Shown here one piece after another: positions 17,380 to 25,268 of a stretch of 64,000 nt of DNA; position 1 is the stretch's first letter; each line of letters begins with the position of its first letter. The stretch spans positions 1-64,000 of the forward strand of contig NZ_JBQKME010000006.1 of assembly GCF_052115865.1 (NCBI RefSeq). Direction: 5' to 3'. The translations under genes were made by a program, and so were the position numbers. Below the pieces are notes generated by a model that saw only the letters and a program-made list of their open reading frames with translations, did not search any database and had not been told where the DNA came from. Source of the stretch: Fundicoccus_A sp052115865 (GTDB lineage Bacteria; Bacillota; Bacilli; Lactobacillales; Aerococcaceae).

Positions 17380-18564
17380 ATGTCGAATAGAGAAATGTTT
17401 GAGGATGTACAAGATGTTGAATTAAGTGATTTAGCACCTGAAGCCATTGCTGAAGAAGATGGATACAATGCGCCAACAGAAGTTAAAGAGCTGAATATTG
17501 TGAATACCATTGAATTAGAAGACTTTGCAAAAGAAGTCATGCCCGATGGTGGTTGGGGTTATTTAGCAGGTGGATCGGGTGATGAATTCACTTTGCGCCG
17601 CAATGTGGCTAGCTTTAATTCGAAAGCTATTTTACCGCGTGTTTTGGCTGATATTGAATTTCCTAATACATCCACTTCGATTCTTGGACATGATTTAAAA
17701 GTGCCTTTTATTATGGCGCCGATTGCGGCCCATGGATTAGCCCATGAAACAAAAGAAGCTGGAACCGCTAGAGGGATTGCGGAATTTGGCGGGACCATTA
17801 TGTCAATTAGTGCCTATTCTGGGGCTGAGTTTTCAGAAATTGAAGAAGGCTTGCAAGGAAACAGTCGCTGGTTCCAGATTTATATGAGTAAAGATGATGC
17901 CTTTAACCGTAGTATTATTGATGAAGCGAAAGCAGATGGCGCAACTGCGATCATTTTAACGGCTGATTCAACTTTAAGTGGCAATCGTGAACGAGATATT
18001 AATAATAAATTTGTCTATCCATTCGGTATGCCGATTGTTTCGCGTTATTTAACCGGGGATGGCAAAAATATGTCGTTAAATAATATTTATGCCCAGTCTA
18101 AACAAAAAATTAGTCCTGCTGATGTGAAATTCTTGGCCGACTATTCTGGTTTACCTGTTTTTGTTAAGGGAATTCAAACGGCTGAAGATGCTGCTTTGGC
18201 GATTGGTGCAGGGGCTGCCGGTATTTGGGTATCCAATCACGGTGGTCGTCAACTAGACGGTGCACCGGGTTCTTTTGAAACATTAGCTGAGATTTCAGCA
18301 GCTGTTGCGGGTCGTGTCCCGATTGTCTTTGATAGTGGTATCCGCCGTGGCGAGCATATCTTCAAGGCTTTAGCGAGTGGTGCTGACATTGTTGCTCTTG
18401 GTCGCCCTGTCTTATTTGGATTGGCATTGGGTGGTTGGAAAGGCGTGAAATCTGTTTTAGAATATTTTGAAACAGATTTAAAACGCGTGATGCAACTAGC
18501 TGGTACGCAAACCATTGAAGATGTGAAGAAGGCTAAGTTAAAAGATTTACAAAATTGGCAGTAG
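17380..18564 (+). CDS. lctO: L-lactate oxidase (FMN-dependent alpha-hydroxy acid oxidase)
   Basis: 394 aa from ATG 17380, seven bases after AAGGAG; a GTG at 17371 in frame is too close to the site. An FMN TIM-barrel of the glycolate/lactate oxidase family. GGWGYLAGGSGDE lies near residue 57, MAPIAAHGLAH near 113, LPVFVKGI has the FMN-binding Lys near 263, and SNHGGRQLDG carries the catalytic His and Arg near 287-290. The latter half binds phosphate through VFDSGIRRGEH and VALGRPVLFG. The enzyme turns L-lactate plus O2 into pyruvate and hydrogen peroxide. It resembles the Aerococcus viridans enzyme strongly by eye. It is the third gene of the cidA-cidB operon and ends at an intrinsic terminator. 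Confidence 0.92.
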   Translation: MSNREMFEDVQDVELSDLAPEAIAEEDGYNAPTEVKELNIVNTIELEDFAKEVMPDGGWGYLAGGSGDEFTLRRNVASFNSKAILPRVLADIEFPNTSTSILGHDLKVPFIMAPIAAHGLAHETKEAGTARGIAEFGGTIMSISAYSGAEFSEIEEGLQGNSRWFQIYMSKDDAFNRSIIDEAKADGATAIILTADSTLSGNRERDINNKFVYPFGMPIVSRYLTGDGKNMSLNNIYAQSKQKISPADVKFLADYSGLPVFVKGIQTAEDAALAIGAGAAGIWVSNHGGRQLDGAPGSFETLAEISAAVAGRVPIVFDSGIRRGEHIFKALASGADIVALGRPVLFGLALGGWKGVKSVLEYFETDLKRVMQLAGTQTIEDVKKAKLKDLQNWQ

Positions 18565-18572
18565 AAAAACAT

Positions 18573-18618
18573 ACAAAAAACCGGCTGTTTTAATAAAAAA
18601 CAGTCGGTTTTTTGTATG
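18573..18618. terminator. bidirectional intrinsic terminator
   Basis: Arms AAAAAACCGGCTGTTT / AAACAGTCGGTTTTTT between lctO and the convergent regulator gene. Confidence 0.9.
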
Positions 18619-18619
18619 T

Positions 18620-19498
18620 TTAAATCGCCAAATAACACAAGATCAAATCCGGCAAATGCTGCAAATTAAATCCGGTCTCTTTGTAAAACTTATTCATGCG
18701 GTAGGTCAAAGTATTACGATGAATAAATAATTGCTCCGCTGTCTGAGATAAGTTGCCTTGGTTCTCAAATAACTTTGTAATCGTACTAATATAATCGGGA
18801 TGTGTCACAATCGTATGTTGGATACGGCGTAACAATGGCTGTTCTTCGTAAAAACTACGGCCCATCATGTGCAACAATGTAATGGGTAAGGTCGAAAATT
18901 GTTGAACATAATCATTTTTCAATGCTTTTTCAAAGAAATCTACTTCCAATTGATACAATTCAGGCAATTGATTATTTACAGGATAAGTTTGCCCAATCAA
19001 GCCTTTTGTAATCAAATCAAAATCTGAATCTAAGGTTTGTAAAATAGCAGGCAAGTCTTCCGTCAAACTGGCGTCAGACTCATCCATCGACAGAACGAGC
19101 GTTAGGCGACGTTCAGTTGCAGGAATCGTTGCGATAATCGCTGGTATAGCTTCGTTTAAAGTATCCATCCAAAGAGAAAAATCAAAATTTTGCGGCAATG
19201 ACTGAAAATCGATATGCAACCAACGAACATAGTCAGCATTCGCTGGAATATCAACTGATTGGCCCAGCAAAAAGCGACTCCAAGGCGATAAGGATTCAGG
19301 ATAAGCTTCAGTAGTCGTTACTGCTTCTTTTTCTAGCATTAACAACAACAAAGCTTGTTCATTTTCGCTAATGTCATCCACTGGAATATAAATATCATCA
19401 CCATTGATCAGCAAATGGAAAAAATCAGTGGTATTTATTTGGGTTTTGAGGGGGTTTAAAAGCAGATTGGGGTAAATTTTTTTCAATGACAGGTACAT
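18620..19498 (-). CDS. PucR/CdaR-type transcriptional regulator
   Basis: 292 aa from ATG 19498, nine bases after AGAAAGG; the frame is open much further up (to 19984) but that part runs antisense through tadA and is not coding. The C-terminal 60 residues form the PucR-type helix-turn-helix: LFENQGNLSQTAEQLFIHRNTLTYRMNKFYKETG, then an LPDLILCYLAI tail. The N-terminal part (about 230 residues) has no recognised ligand domain, a common state in CdaR-like sugar-diacid or purine regulators. It is divergent from tadA and convergent with lctO; its targets cannot be deduced. Confidence 0.75.
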   Translation of the reverse strand: MYLSLKKIYPNLLLNPLKTQINTTDFFHLLINGDDIYIPVDDISENEQALLLLMLEKEAVTTTEAYPESLSPWSRFLLGQSVDIPANADYVRWLHIDFQSLPQNFDFSLWMDTLNEAIPAIIATIPATERRLTLVLSMDESDASLTEDLPAILQTLDSDFDLITKGLIGQTYPVNNQLPELYQLEVDFFEKALKNDYVQQFSTLPITLLHMMGRSFYEEQPLLRRIQHTIVTHPDYISTITKLFENQGNLSQTAEQLFIHRNTLTYRMNKFYKETGFNLQHLPDLILCYLAI

Positions 19499-19606
19499 GC
19501 GGGTCATCCTTTCTACACTTAAAATTAGTTTAACATGCCTTTGGCATTCTCGAAAGGCAAATGAAGTGATAAAATAATAAATATCATGAAAGAAAAGGGG
19601 TGCCAT

Positions 19607-20080
19607 ATGCGCCAAGAAGATGAATTTTGGATGCAACGCGCGTTGGAAGAGGCCTCGAAGGCGGCGGCGATTGGGGAAGTGCCAATAGGAGCTGTGATTG
19701 TAAAAGATGGCGAGCTGATTGCGACAGGTTATAATTTGCGTGAGGTCAATCGAGCAGCTTTGGCCCATGCTGAAATTGTGGCGATTCAAGCAGCCAATGA
19801 AGCCCTTGATGCTTGGCGTTTGGAAGGGGCGACTTTGTATGTGACGCTTGAGCCTTGCCCTATGTGCGCTGGTGCGATGATTATGTCGCGCATTAGCAGG
19901 GTTGTCTACGGAGCTAGCGATCCCAAAGCAGGTTGCGCCGGATCTTTGATGAATTTGCTGGCGGATGACCGTTTTAATCATCAACCTGAAGTGACCGCAG
20001 GTATTTTAGCTGCCGAAAGCAGTTTAATGCTCAAAAACTTTTTTAAAGCCTTACGCCAACGGAACAAATCCAAAAAATAA
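19607..20080 (+). CDS. tadA: tRNA-specific adenosine deaminase TadA
   Basis: 157 aa from ATG 19607 after AAAAGGGG. Cytidine-deaminase fold with the zinc site HAEIVA (His and catalytic Glu, about residues 52-54) and PCPMCAGA (two Cys, about 82-85). It deaminates A34 to inosine in tRNA-Arg(ACG), which is encoded in this window at 9665-9738. The position before the SRP RNA gene and dnaX is the ancestral Bacillus order (yaaJ-scr-dnaX), here interrupted by inserted genes. The stop codon lies in a full copy of the dispersed motif (20075-20090). Confidence 0.96.
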   Translation: MRQEDEFWMQRALEEASKAAAIGEVPIGAVIVKDGELIATGYNLREVNRAALAHAEIVAIQAANEALDAWRLEGATLYVTLEPCPMCAGAMIMSRISRVVYGASDPKAGCAGSLMNLLADDRFNHQPEVTAGILAAESSLMLKNFFKALRQRNKSKK

Positions 20081-20090
20081 ATATCTCTGC
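20075..20090 (+). repeat. dispersed motif, full match (AAATAAATATCTCTGC)
   Basis: The TAA stop of tadA is inside this copy. It is followed eight bases later by two DnaA-box-like nonamers. Confidence 0.85.
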
Positions 20091-20097
20091 TAGTGAC

Positions 20098-20121
20098 TTA
20101 TGCACAGCTTGCTATGCATAA
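20098..20121. promoter_or_regulatory. pair of DnaA-box-like nonamers
   Basis: TTATGCACA at 20098-20106 matches the TTATNCACA DnaA box. TATGCATAA at 20113-20121 is an inverted near match. They face each other, 6 bases apart, between tadA and the ANT(6)-like gene. Confidence 0.45.
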
Positions 20122-20147
20122 GGATGAGCGGTGAAAGGAAGTGGATG

Positions 20148-21005
20148 ATGCGAACGACTGAGGAAATGATGGCGCAGTTGTATGCTTTTGTTGACAACAA
20201 TGACGATATTCGGATATTTGCTATGGAAGGGTCACGGATGAATTCGGAGATTAAGGTAGATGCCTATCAGGATTTTGACGTGACATTTTTTGTGGATAAC
20301 TTGCCAGCTTGGATTGATGACGAGTCTTGGTTAGATTATTTTGGTCCGCGTTTAATTGTGCAAAAGCCCGATGCGATGACTTTGTATCCTGCTGGAGAAT
20401 TTGGCTTTTCCTATTTGATTTTATTTGAAGATGGACAGAAAATGGATTTAACCTTGAACACAGTGGCTGACTTGGACCGTTATATCGAGTCAGAAGCTTT
20501 GGCGACGGTGTTGGTGGATAAGGATCAGTTGTTAGATGCAAAAGTACAGGCAGATCCACGTCATTTTCATTTGAAACAGCCAAATGCAGCAGAATTTGAT
20601 GATTGTTGTAATGAATTTTGGTGGGTAACCACTTATGTTGCAAAAGGCTTGTTGCGACATGAAGTCCTGTTTGCCATGGATCATTTAAATGAGATTTTAC
20701 GACAAGAACTGTTTCGAATGCTAAGTTGGCAAGTTGGATTTGAACACGGCTTTAATCGAAGTATCGGTAAAAATTACAAATTTTTACCTGAGTATCTAGC
20801 AGATGATGTGTGGGCGGAAATTATGGCTAGTTTTAATATGCAATCAGAAGAAGCCGTCTGGCAAGCCATGTTTTTGGTGGTCGATTTGTTTGTAAAGTCT
20901 TCTAAAACCGTCGCTGCTTTGGTTGATGCTAACTATCCAGCCTATGAGGAGAAAGTCATGCCGGTGTTGTTGAAGGCTTATGCGGATTATCAGGCGGAAT
21001 TGTAG
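20148..21005 (+). CDS. aminoglycoside 6-adenylyltransferase-like nucleotidyltransferase
   Basis: 285 aa from ATG 20148 (MRTTEEMMAQLYAFV), with AAAGGAAG before it; 20145 is a possible alternative. The ANT(6)/AadE/AadK family pattern is clear: DDIRIFAMEGSRMN near residue 19, then DAYQDFDVTFFV with the metal-binding Asp pair of the nucleotidyltransferase core, and the C-terminal helical domain with a WW/HE.. segment. Family members transfer AMP to the 6-OH of streptomycin. Chromosomal homologues such as AadK give only low-level resistance or have other roles. No mobile element or other resistance gene adjoins it, so it is probably a resident gene. Activity on streptomycin is not established. Confidence 0.75.
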   Translation: MRTTEEMMAQLYAFVDNNDDIRIFAMEGSRMNSEIKVDAYQDFDVTFFVDNLPAWIDDESWLDYFGPRLIVQKPDAMTLYPAGEFGFSYLILFEDGQKMDLTLNTVADLDRYIESEALATVLVDKDQLLDAKVQADPRHFHLKQPNAAEFDDCCNEFWWVTTYVAKGLLRHEVLFAMDHLNEILRQELFRMLSWQVGFEHGFNRSIGKNYKFLPEYLADDVWAEIMASFNMQSEEAVWQAMFLVVDLFVKSSKTVAALVDANYPAYEEKVMPVLLKAYADYQAEL

Positions 21006-21135
21006 TTATATTTACTGATTGATAGAACGAGGGGAATGAATTAAACTCGTTGGTTCAACGAAGCTAAAGTATTAAACTCGTTCAATCCCATGAGATTAAT
21101 TTCTCAACATCTCAATGGCTGCCGTTAAATCCAAT

Positions 21136-21163
21136 TTGCATTTTATCCCACTTATGCTATAAT
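21136..21163 (+). promoter_or_regulatory. promoter of the SRP RNA gene
   Basis: TTGCAT at 21136 and TATAAT at 21158 with 16-base spacing and an extended TG element (TGCTATAAT). The start is predicted at about 21170. Confidence 0.75.
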
Positions 21164-21171
21164 GTTAACTA

Positions 21172-21247
21172 GGCAATGGTGGAGCGATGAATCGAGTCAG
21201 GGTCGGAAGACAGCAGCTATAAGTCGTAAAACCATGTGCCATTTTTT
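21172..21247 (+). ncRNA. ffs: signal recognition particle RNA, small bacterial type
   Basis: The apical SRP domain is unmistakable: GAGTCAGGGTCGGAAGACAG then CAGC, with the GGAA tetraloop and asymmetric loop that bind Ffh. The ends GGCAATGG / CCATGTGCC pair and a T run terminates the transcript. About 70-76 nt, the small form without an Alu domain, unlike the longer Bacillus scRNA. Confidence 0.93.
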
Positions 21248-21312
21248 ATGCTAAAATTTCAACACCTGCCAAATTTTTATTAACAAAAAAATACCACTTT
21301 TAAAGTTATATA

Positions 21313-21364
21313 CAAAAAACCCCCTCCTGAACACAGCACTTTCACTGTCGTGTCCAGAAGGGGA
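21313..21364 (-). terminator. intrinsic terminator of metQ
   Basis: On the minus strand, arms of CCCCTTCTGGACAC / GTGTTCAGGAGGGGG with a small loop, then TTTTTTG. Confidence 0.85.
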
Positions 21365-21390
21365 TATTTATTTAGGAGGTTTTCTAAAAA

Positions 21391-22314
21391 TTACTCAGCA
21401 CTTTCATCGCTGTCTTCTTCTTCGCTATCTGCACTTTCTTCTGTATTTTCACTTAAATCCAATGGATAGGCATCTTCTTCTGTCCAGGCAGGTAAGTCCG
21501 CACCTTGTGAAACTTCTGCTAATTTATCGGCAACAGCATCTGATTGATATAACTCAACAATGTGTTGGTATAAAGGATTGTCAACATCTGCCGCACGGGT
21601 TGCGATAACATTTTTATAGTCCGCCGCTAATGATTCAAGATCGTCACCATCTGAGAAAATCGCATTGTCGACTGTTAAACCAAAGTCTAAAGCAAAGTTG
21701 TTGTTAATAAATGCTGCCGCAACGTCTGGTAAAACATTTGGTAATTGAGCAGCTTCTAATTCTTCAAACACTAAGTTTAAGTCATTGGCTGTCACATCAT
21801 CTACCGTTGGTAAAATGCCAGCGGCATCATCCACTTCAATCACACCCGCTTGCTCTAAAGCTAATAAGGCACGACCACCATTAGTTGGGTCATTTGGAAT
21901 CGCAATCACATCGCTATCTTGTAATTCATCCAATGAAGTAATGGAATCAGAATAAGCACGTAAAGGCGCTACATAAGTGAAACCTAAAGGCGTTAAATCA
22001 CCGTCATTTGCTTCGTTCCATTCGTTCAAGAACGTAATATGTTGGAAAGCATTTAAGTCAACCGATCCATCTTGCAAAGCAATATTTGGTTGAACATAGT
22101 CTGTGAACAACACAATTTCTACTTCGATGCCTTCTTCAGCCGCTAAATCAACCACCACATCCCACACTTCTTGCTCATAGTCACTCGCCACACCTACCGT
22201 TAGACTTTGTCCGTCAAATTCGCCAGCTTCTTGAGCCGCAACATGACCAAGACCCGCCAACGCTAACGCACTTGATAAAGCAACAACCGATAATTTTTTA
22301 ACAAATTTTTTCAT
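21391..22314 (-). CDS. metQ: methionine ABC transporter substrate-binding protein MetQ
   Basis: 307 aa from ATG 22314 after AAAGGAG. A NlpA/MetQ family periplasmic-type fold: DGQSLTVGVASDYEQEVWDVV at the start of the mature protein, then DLNAFQHITFLNEWN, IAIPNDPTNGGRALLALEQAG and ALDFGLTVDNAIF. It binds L- or D-methionine outside the membrane for the MetNP transporter, whose genes lie 36 kb away (57959-59745). The leader region is a Met T-box. Two oddities: the signal peptide (ALALAGLGHVAAQEA) has no lipobox cysteine, although MetQ is normally a lipoprotein, and the C-terminus carries an acidic tail of about 22 residues (SEEEDSDESAE). Confidence 0.9.
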   Translation of the reverse strand: MKKFVKKLSVVALSSALALAGLGHVAAQEAGEFDGQSLTVGVASDYEQEVWDVVVDLAAEEGIEVEIVLFTDYVQPNIALQDGSVDLNAFQHITFLNEWNEANDGDLTPLGFTYVAPLRAYSDSITSLDELQDSDVIAIPNDPTNGGRALLALEQAGVIEVDDAAGILPTVDDVTANDLNLVFEELEAAQLPNVLPDVAAAFINNNFALDFGLTVDNAIFSDGDDLESLAADYKNVIATRAADVDNPLYQHIVELYQSDAVADKLAEVSQGADLPAWTEEDAYPLDLSENTEESADSEEEDSDESAE

Positions 22315-22402
22315 TTTAATAGCTCCTTTTTTAAATAAATATCTCCGAGAACCTTCTAACAACAACGAATTAATTGAAGTCATTCCCCCTTTTAAACATA
22401 AA

Positions 22403-22676
22403 AAAACTCCCATCCTTAATAAACGATTAAGGACGAGAGTTGAACTTTCGTGGTACCACCTTTGTTTGTTATTTTATCACTAAAATAACCTCATCTAGTA
22501 CGCATACAACAAACATATGAAATACTAGGGCAATGCTAACGGTTGCTGCCGTTCACCACTTATGCCACGCATTCGTAGTGACCGCTCAGTGGCCATTTTC
22601 AATTTACCATCCAATACCCACTTGCACCAAATGTGAGCTCTCTAAGATTGTCGCATAAATTTACTTTCCACGTCAA
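22403..22676 (-). promoter_or_regulatory. T-box riboswitch, methionine-type, controlling metQ
   Basis: On the minus strand: Stem I features AGAGAG and GGTGCAAGTGGG, then a specifier region with GAAAATGGCCAC whose ATG (22596-22594) fits methionine. The antiterminator T-box sequence AAAGGTGGTACCACG lies at about 22449-22464. The terminator CTCTCGTCCTTAAT..ATTAAGGATGGGAG is followed by seven T. Uncharged tRNA-Met would pair with both sites and allow metQ transcription. Confidence 0.93.
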
Positions 22677-22701
22677 AGCGTTTAAATTAATATTTACATG
22701 T

Positions 22702-22730
22702 ATTCTAAACAATAGGATTAGAAATGTCAA
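22702..22730 (-). promoter_or_regulatory. promoter of the T-box/metQ transcript
   Basis: On the minus strand TTGACA, 17 bases, TAGAAT. This places transcription start near 22695, just ahead of Stem I. Confidence 0.8.
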
Positions 22731-22787
22731 ACCATAATTAGAAAAAATCTCATTTAATTTTGTTTATCTTCCCAAAAGCCCATTCAA

Positions 22788-23561
22788 TCAATAAATAATT
22801 TTAGGCGTAAACCAATCAACGACTTTACCGATAATATTTAGATAAGTGCCTTCAGGAATAGGTAAATCAATAATAATATCTTTGTACTTGGGATTAATCG
22901 ACTTCATAATAAATTGATTATCTTCTAAATAAACTTTCTTTAAAAAAGATTTTCCATCATAATCGACCGCATAAATACCACCCGATTGATTATCGTAGCC
23001 TTGTTGAATTAACACAATATCACCGTCCATAATCAAGTCTGCCATGGAATCCCCAAATACACGGGTAGCAAAACTATAGGATTTAAAATCATTGCGATCG
23101 GTATAATAAGTGGCTGTCCGGTTCATATCTTCATAACTAAAACCAATCCCTGCTGCGACCCCTTCTACGGTTTCAATAGGGTATAAGGTTGATTCATCCA
23201 GACCTTCTTGCGAGCTGTCGCCGTGTTGCTGGTTATTTTGCTGCAATTGTGCATAATCTAACACTTTTTCTTGATGGTAAGTATTTAAGGTCAAGCTAAT
23301 ATTATAAATCTGCTCTGGAATCGTCTCGTCACTGGCCTCGTAGCCCATTAACCAAGCTGGATCAAGATCTAAGGTCTTCGCTAACAATAACAATTTATAT
23401 TGATCAGGCTGCGACTTGCCATTGACATACTGCGACAAATGACTTTTGGACATTGAAATCCCCATCTCCTGCTGATAAGGCTGCGACAAGCGTAAAATAT
23501 CCACTTGCTTTAACTGCCGCTGGGCCATTACGTCTTGTAACCGTTGTTGAACGGTCTGCAT
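22788..23561 (-). CDS. XRE-family regulator with S24 LexA-like self-cleavage domain (HdiR-like)
   Basis: 257 aa from ATG 23561 after AAGAGGTG. An N-terminal XRE helix-turn-helix (QVDILRLSQPY..MSKSHLSQYVNGKSQPDQYKLLLLAKTL, residues 18-60) is joined to a C-terminal S24 domain. The predicted cleavage site lies in VEGVAAGIGF (Ala-Gly), the catalytic Ser in VFGDSMADLIMDGD and the Lys base in DGKSFLKKVY. Proteins of this build repress promoters and cleave themselves when RecA filaments form; HdiR of Lactococcus also needs Clp proteases. No phage genes adjoin, so it may be a host SOS or DNA-damage regulator. Its targets are unknown. Confidence 0.85.
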   Translation of the reverse strand: MQTVQQRLQDVMAQRQLKQVDILRLSQPYQQEMGISMSKSHLSQYVNGKSQPDQYKLLLLAKTLDLDPAWLMGYEASDETIPEQIYNISLTLNTYHQEKVLDYAQLQQNNQQHGDSSQEGLDESTLYPIETVEGVAAGIGFSYEDMNRTATYYTDRNDFKSYSFATRVFGDSMADLIMDGDIVLIQQGYDNQSGGIYAVDYDGKSFLKKVYLEDNQFIMKSINPKYKDIIIDLPIPEGTYLNIIGKVVDWFTPKIIY

Positions 23562-23642
23562 AAAATCACCTCTTATGACCAGTATAAAAGCTCTTTTAAT
23601 AAATATCAAGCATAAAGTTCAAATGTTTGAACTTCGGTAATC

Positions 23643-23676
23643 AAAAAATACCCGCATCTCTAAAAAATGCGGATAG
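23643..23676 (-). terminator. intrinsic terminator after the SAP-domain gene
   Basis: Minus-strand arms CCGCAT / ATGCGG followed by GTATTTTTTG. Confidence 0.75.
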
Positions 23677-23685
23677 CTTCAACTT

Positions 23686-24273
23686 TTAATATTTTTTCTT
23701 AGGGTGTTTATCAATCACTTCAGGGTGATTGTCTAGTACTGCTTCGCCACTATCAGTCAAGGAATAACCACGCTCACTGTATTTTTCAGCCAGCTCTTCT
23801 TCGGTAAATTCTTCGCGCACAGCATCCATTAATTCGTCTTTGCTTAATTTAGAATAACCTTTGACACCTTTTTCCTTCAACCATTTTTTCAACATCTGAG
23901 CAGTCAAATAAATTAAAGATTCTTTCGCAGACATTTCACGGACATAACCGCGATCAATTAAGATTTCAATATCGGATTTTGCATCGATACCGTAATCATA
24001 TTCAAAATATTTTGAAATCACCGTTTTATTTGTATAAGTGCCAAATTGCACCCGCCATAAAATAATTATATGTCCCGGCAGCAAGTCTTCTTCAAGGCGA
24101 ACCATATTACGCTTAGGGACCGTTTGTCCAGAAGTTACTGTAATTTTTTCCAAGTAGTCTGCTAAATCGCGTTTAGGCGAAATATAAGGGAGTTCATCAT
24201 GACCTGCGTACAAGTCTTTGACAGCATCAATTTCTTCAGGACTGCCATTTAATTGTGAATAATCGTGTTCCAT
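23686..24273 (-). CDS. SAP-domain protein of unknown function
   Basis: 195 aa from ATG 24273 after AAGGAGTG. Residues about 125-160 (AQMLKKWLKEKGVKGYSKLSKDELMDAVREEFTEEEL) form a SAP-like helix-extension-helix, a motif that usually binds DNA or RNA. The rest of the protein, including YDYGIDAKSDIEILIDRGYV, resembles small prophage or host proteins with a SAP module but cannot be named. It is divergent from the secreted gene at 24486 across a region with five DnaA-box-like sites. No signal peptide or membrane segment, so cytoplasmic. Confidence 0.65.
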   Translation of the reverse strand: MEHDYSQLNGSPEEIDAVKDLYAGHDELPYISPKRDLADYLEKITVTSGQTVPKRNMVRLEEDLLPGHIIILWRVQFGTYTNKTVISKYFEYDYGIDAKSDIEILIDRGYVREMSAKESLIYLTAQMLKKWLKEKGVKGYSKLSKDELMDAVREEFTEEELAEKYSERGYSLTDSGEAVLDNHPEVIDKHPKKKY

Positions 24274-24376
24274 CTACCTTCACTCCTTTCAACTCGCTTG
24301 AATTATAACATAGGATATCGTTTCTTTTCAGTTATAATTATTTTATAGTACAATAAATATCACAAACATAACCAAC

Positions 24377-24473
24377 TTATACACGGTTTTAAACCATAGC
24401 CTCAGACTTATGCACAGTTTCTTGTGGATAAGTGGATAGAAACATCTGTTCTTGTGCATAACTTTGTGGAAAA
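24377..24473. promoter_or_regulatory. cluster of five DnaA-box-like nonamers
   Basis: TTATACACG (24377), TTATGCACA (24408), TGTGGATAA (24423, a perfect box on the minus strand), TGTGCATAA (24453) and TGTGGAAAA (24465) occur within 97 bases of intergenic DNA. Three of the five fit TTATNCACA exactly in one orientation or the other. No dnaA, dnaN or rpmH gene is near, so this is not an evident oriC. Confidence 0.6.
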
Positions 24474-24485
24474 GGGGAATTTTTA

Positions 24486-25247
24486 GTGAAGCGACAATTT
24501 TTATTGTTAGCAGTGATATTTATTTTAGGTGGTCCGATAAAAGTTCAGGCTCAAGATGGTTTGTTGGATGATTGGGCTGAACTTGAGACCTATCAAATTT
24601 ATGTGTCGCAAAGTCGGTCTTATGAGATAGCTGACGGGATGGATTATTATGTGGTGGATAGTGAGCAGCGGGCTTTGCTGGTGATTTTTGATTTTGGTCA
24701 AGAAACGGAAAGTTATGCTTATTATTATCCGGACAGCCGCTTGGTGGATATGGGCTATTATTATGGGGAAGACTTTGATGTCGTCAATACTTTTGATACG
24801 GCTTTAGAAGATTTTTATGATAAATTGGGTACCTTAGAGGAAATAATGGCGGGGCGTTATGTTTTGATTGAAGAGCCGTATAGTGATGCTTTGTTTGAAA
24901 ATTATTTTGTGAAGTTGTTACCGTATATCGATGGGGCTGAATCTATGAGCCGTGATGGCATTGAGCGCTTGATTTTTGAGGTGGATGAAGCTTTGATCGA
25001 AGCTTATCAGCCATTCTCGCCTTTTGCTGCAGAAGACTTGAGGGATTTTGGATTAATGTTAGAAGTGAATCAGGCAGAACAAACTGTGCATGCTTACGAG
25101 CGTTATCAAACGGATGATGATGAGATTATGATTAAACGAGAATTTAGTGAGGCGATTGAGCCAGTTCCATTACGCGGGGAAGTGTCTTATGTTTGGCAGG
25201 AAGATTTTGATGAAGTTGTTTTGAAATTAGGCTTACCACTTTACTAA
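24486..25247 (+). CDS. secreted protein of unknown function
   Basis: 253 aa from GTG 24486 after GGAAAAGGGG. Sec signal peptide MKRQFLLLAVIFILGGPIKVQA with cleavage near residue 22, no lipobox or wall anchor. The mature protein is acidic and rich in Tyr (DYYVVDSEQRALLVIFDFGQETESYAYYYPDSRL) with no known motif. It is followed closely (21 bases) by the UDG-family gene, so the two may be co-transcribed. A full copy of the dispersed motif (24510-24525) lies within the signal-peptide codons and encodes AVIFI. Function unknown. Confidence 0.65.
   Translation: MKRQFLLLAVIFILGGPIKVQAQDGLLDDWAELETYQIYVSQSRSYEIADGMDYYVVDSEQRALLVIFDFGQETESYAYYYPDSRLVDMGYYYGEDFDVVNTFDTALEDFYDKLGTLEEIMAGRYVLIEEPYSDALFENYFVKLLPYIDGAESMSRDGIERLIFEVDEALIEAYQPFSPFAAEDLRDFGLMLEVNQAEQTVHAYERYQTDDDEIMIKREFSEAIEPVPLRGEVSYVWQEDFDEVVLKLGLPLY
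24510..24525 (-). repeat. dispersed motif, full match, inside a coding region
   Basis: GCAGTGATATTTATTT within the signal-peptide codons of the secreted protein; the motif reads on the minus strand. Confidence 0.85.
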
Positions 25248-25268
25248 GATAGGAAAGGTTGATAGTTG

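Noticed and set aside
19499..19984. N-terminal extension of the PucR-type regulator
   Set aside because: It runs antisense to tadA and lacks a start site; the AGAAAGG-ATG at 19498 explains the true start.
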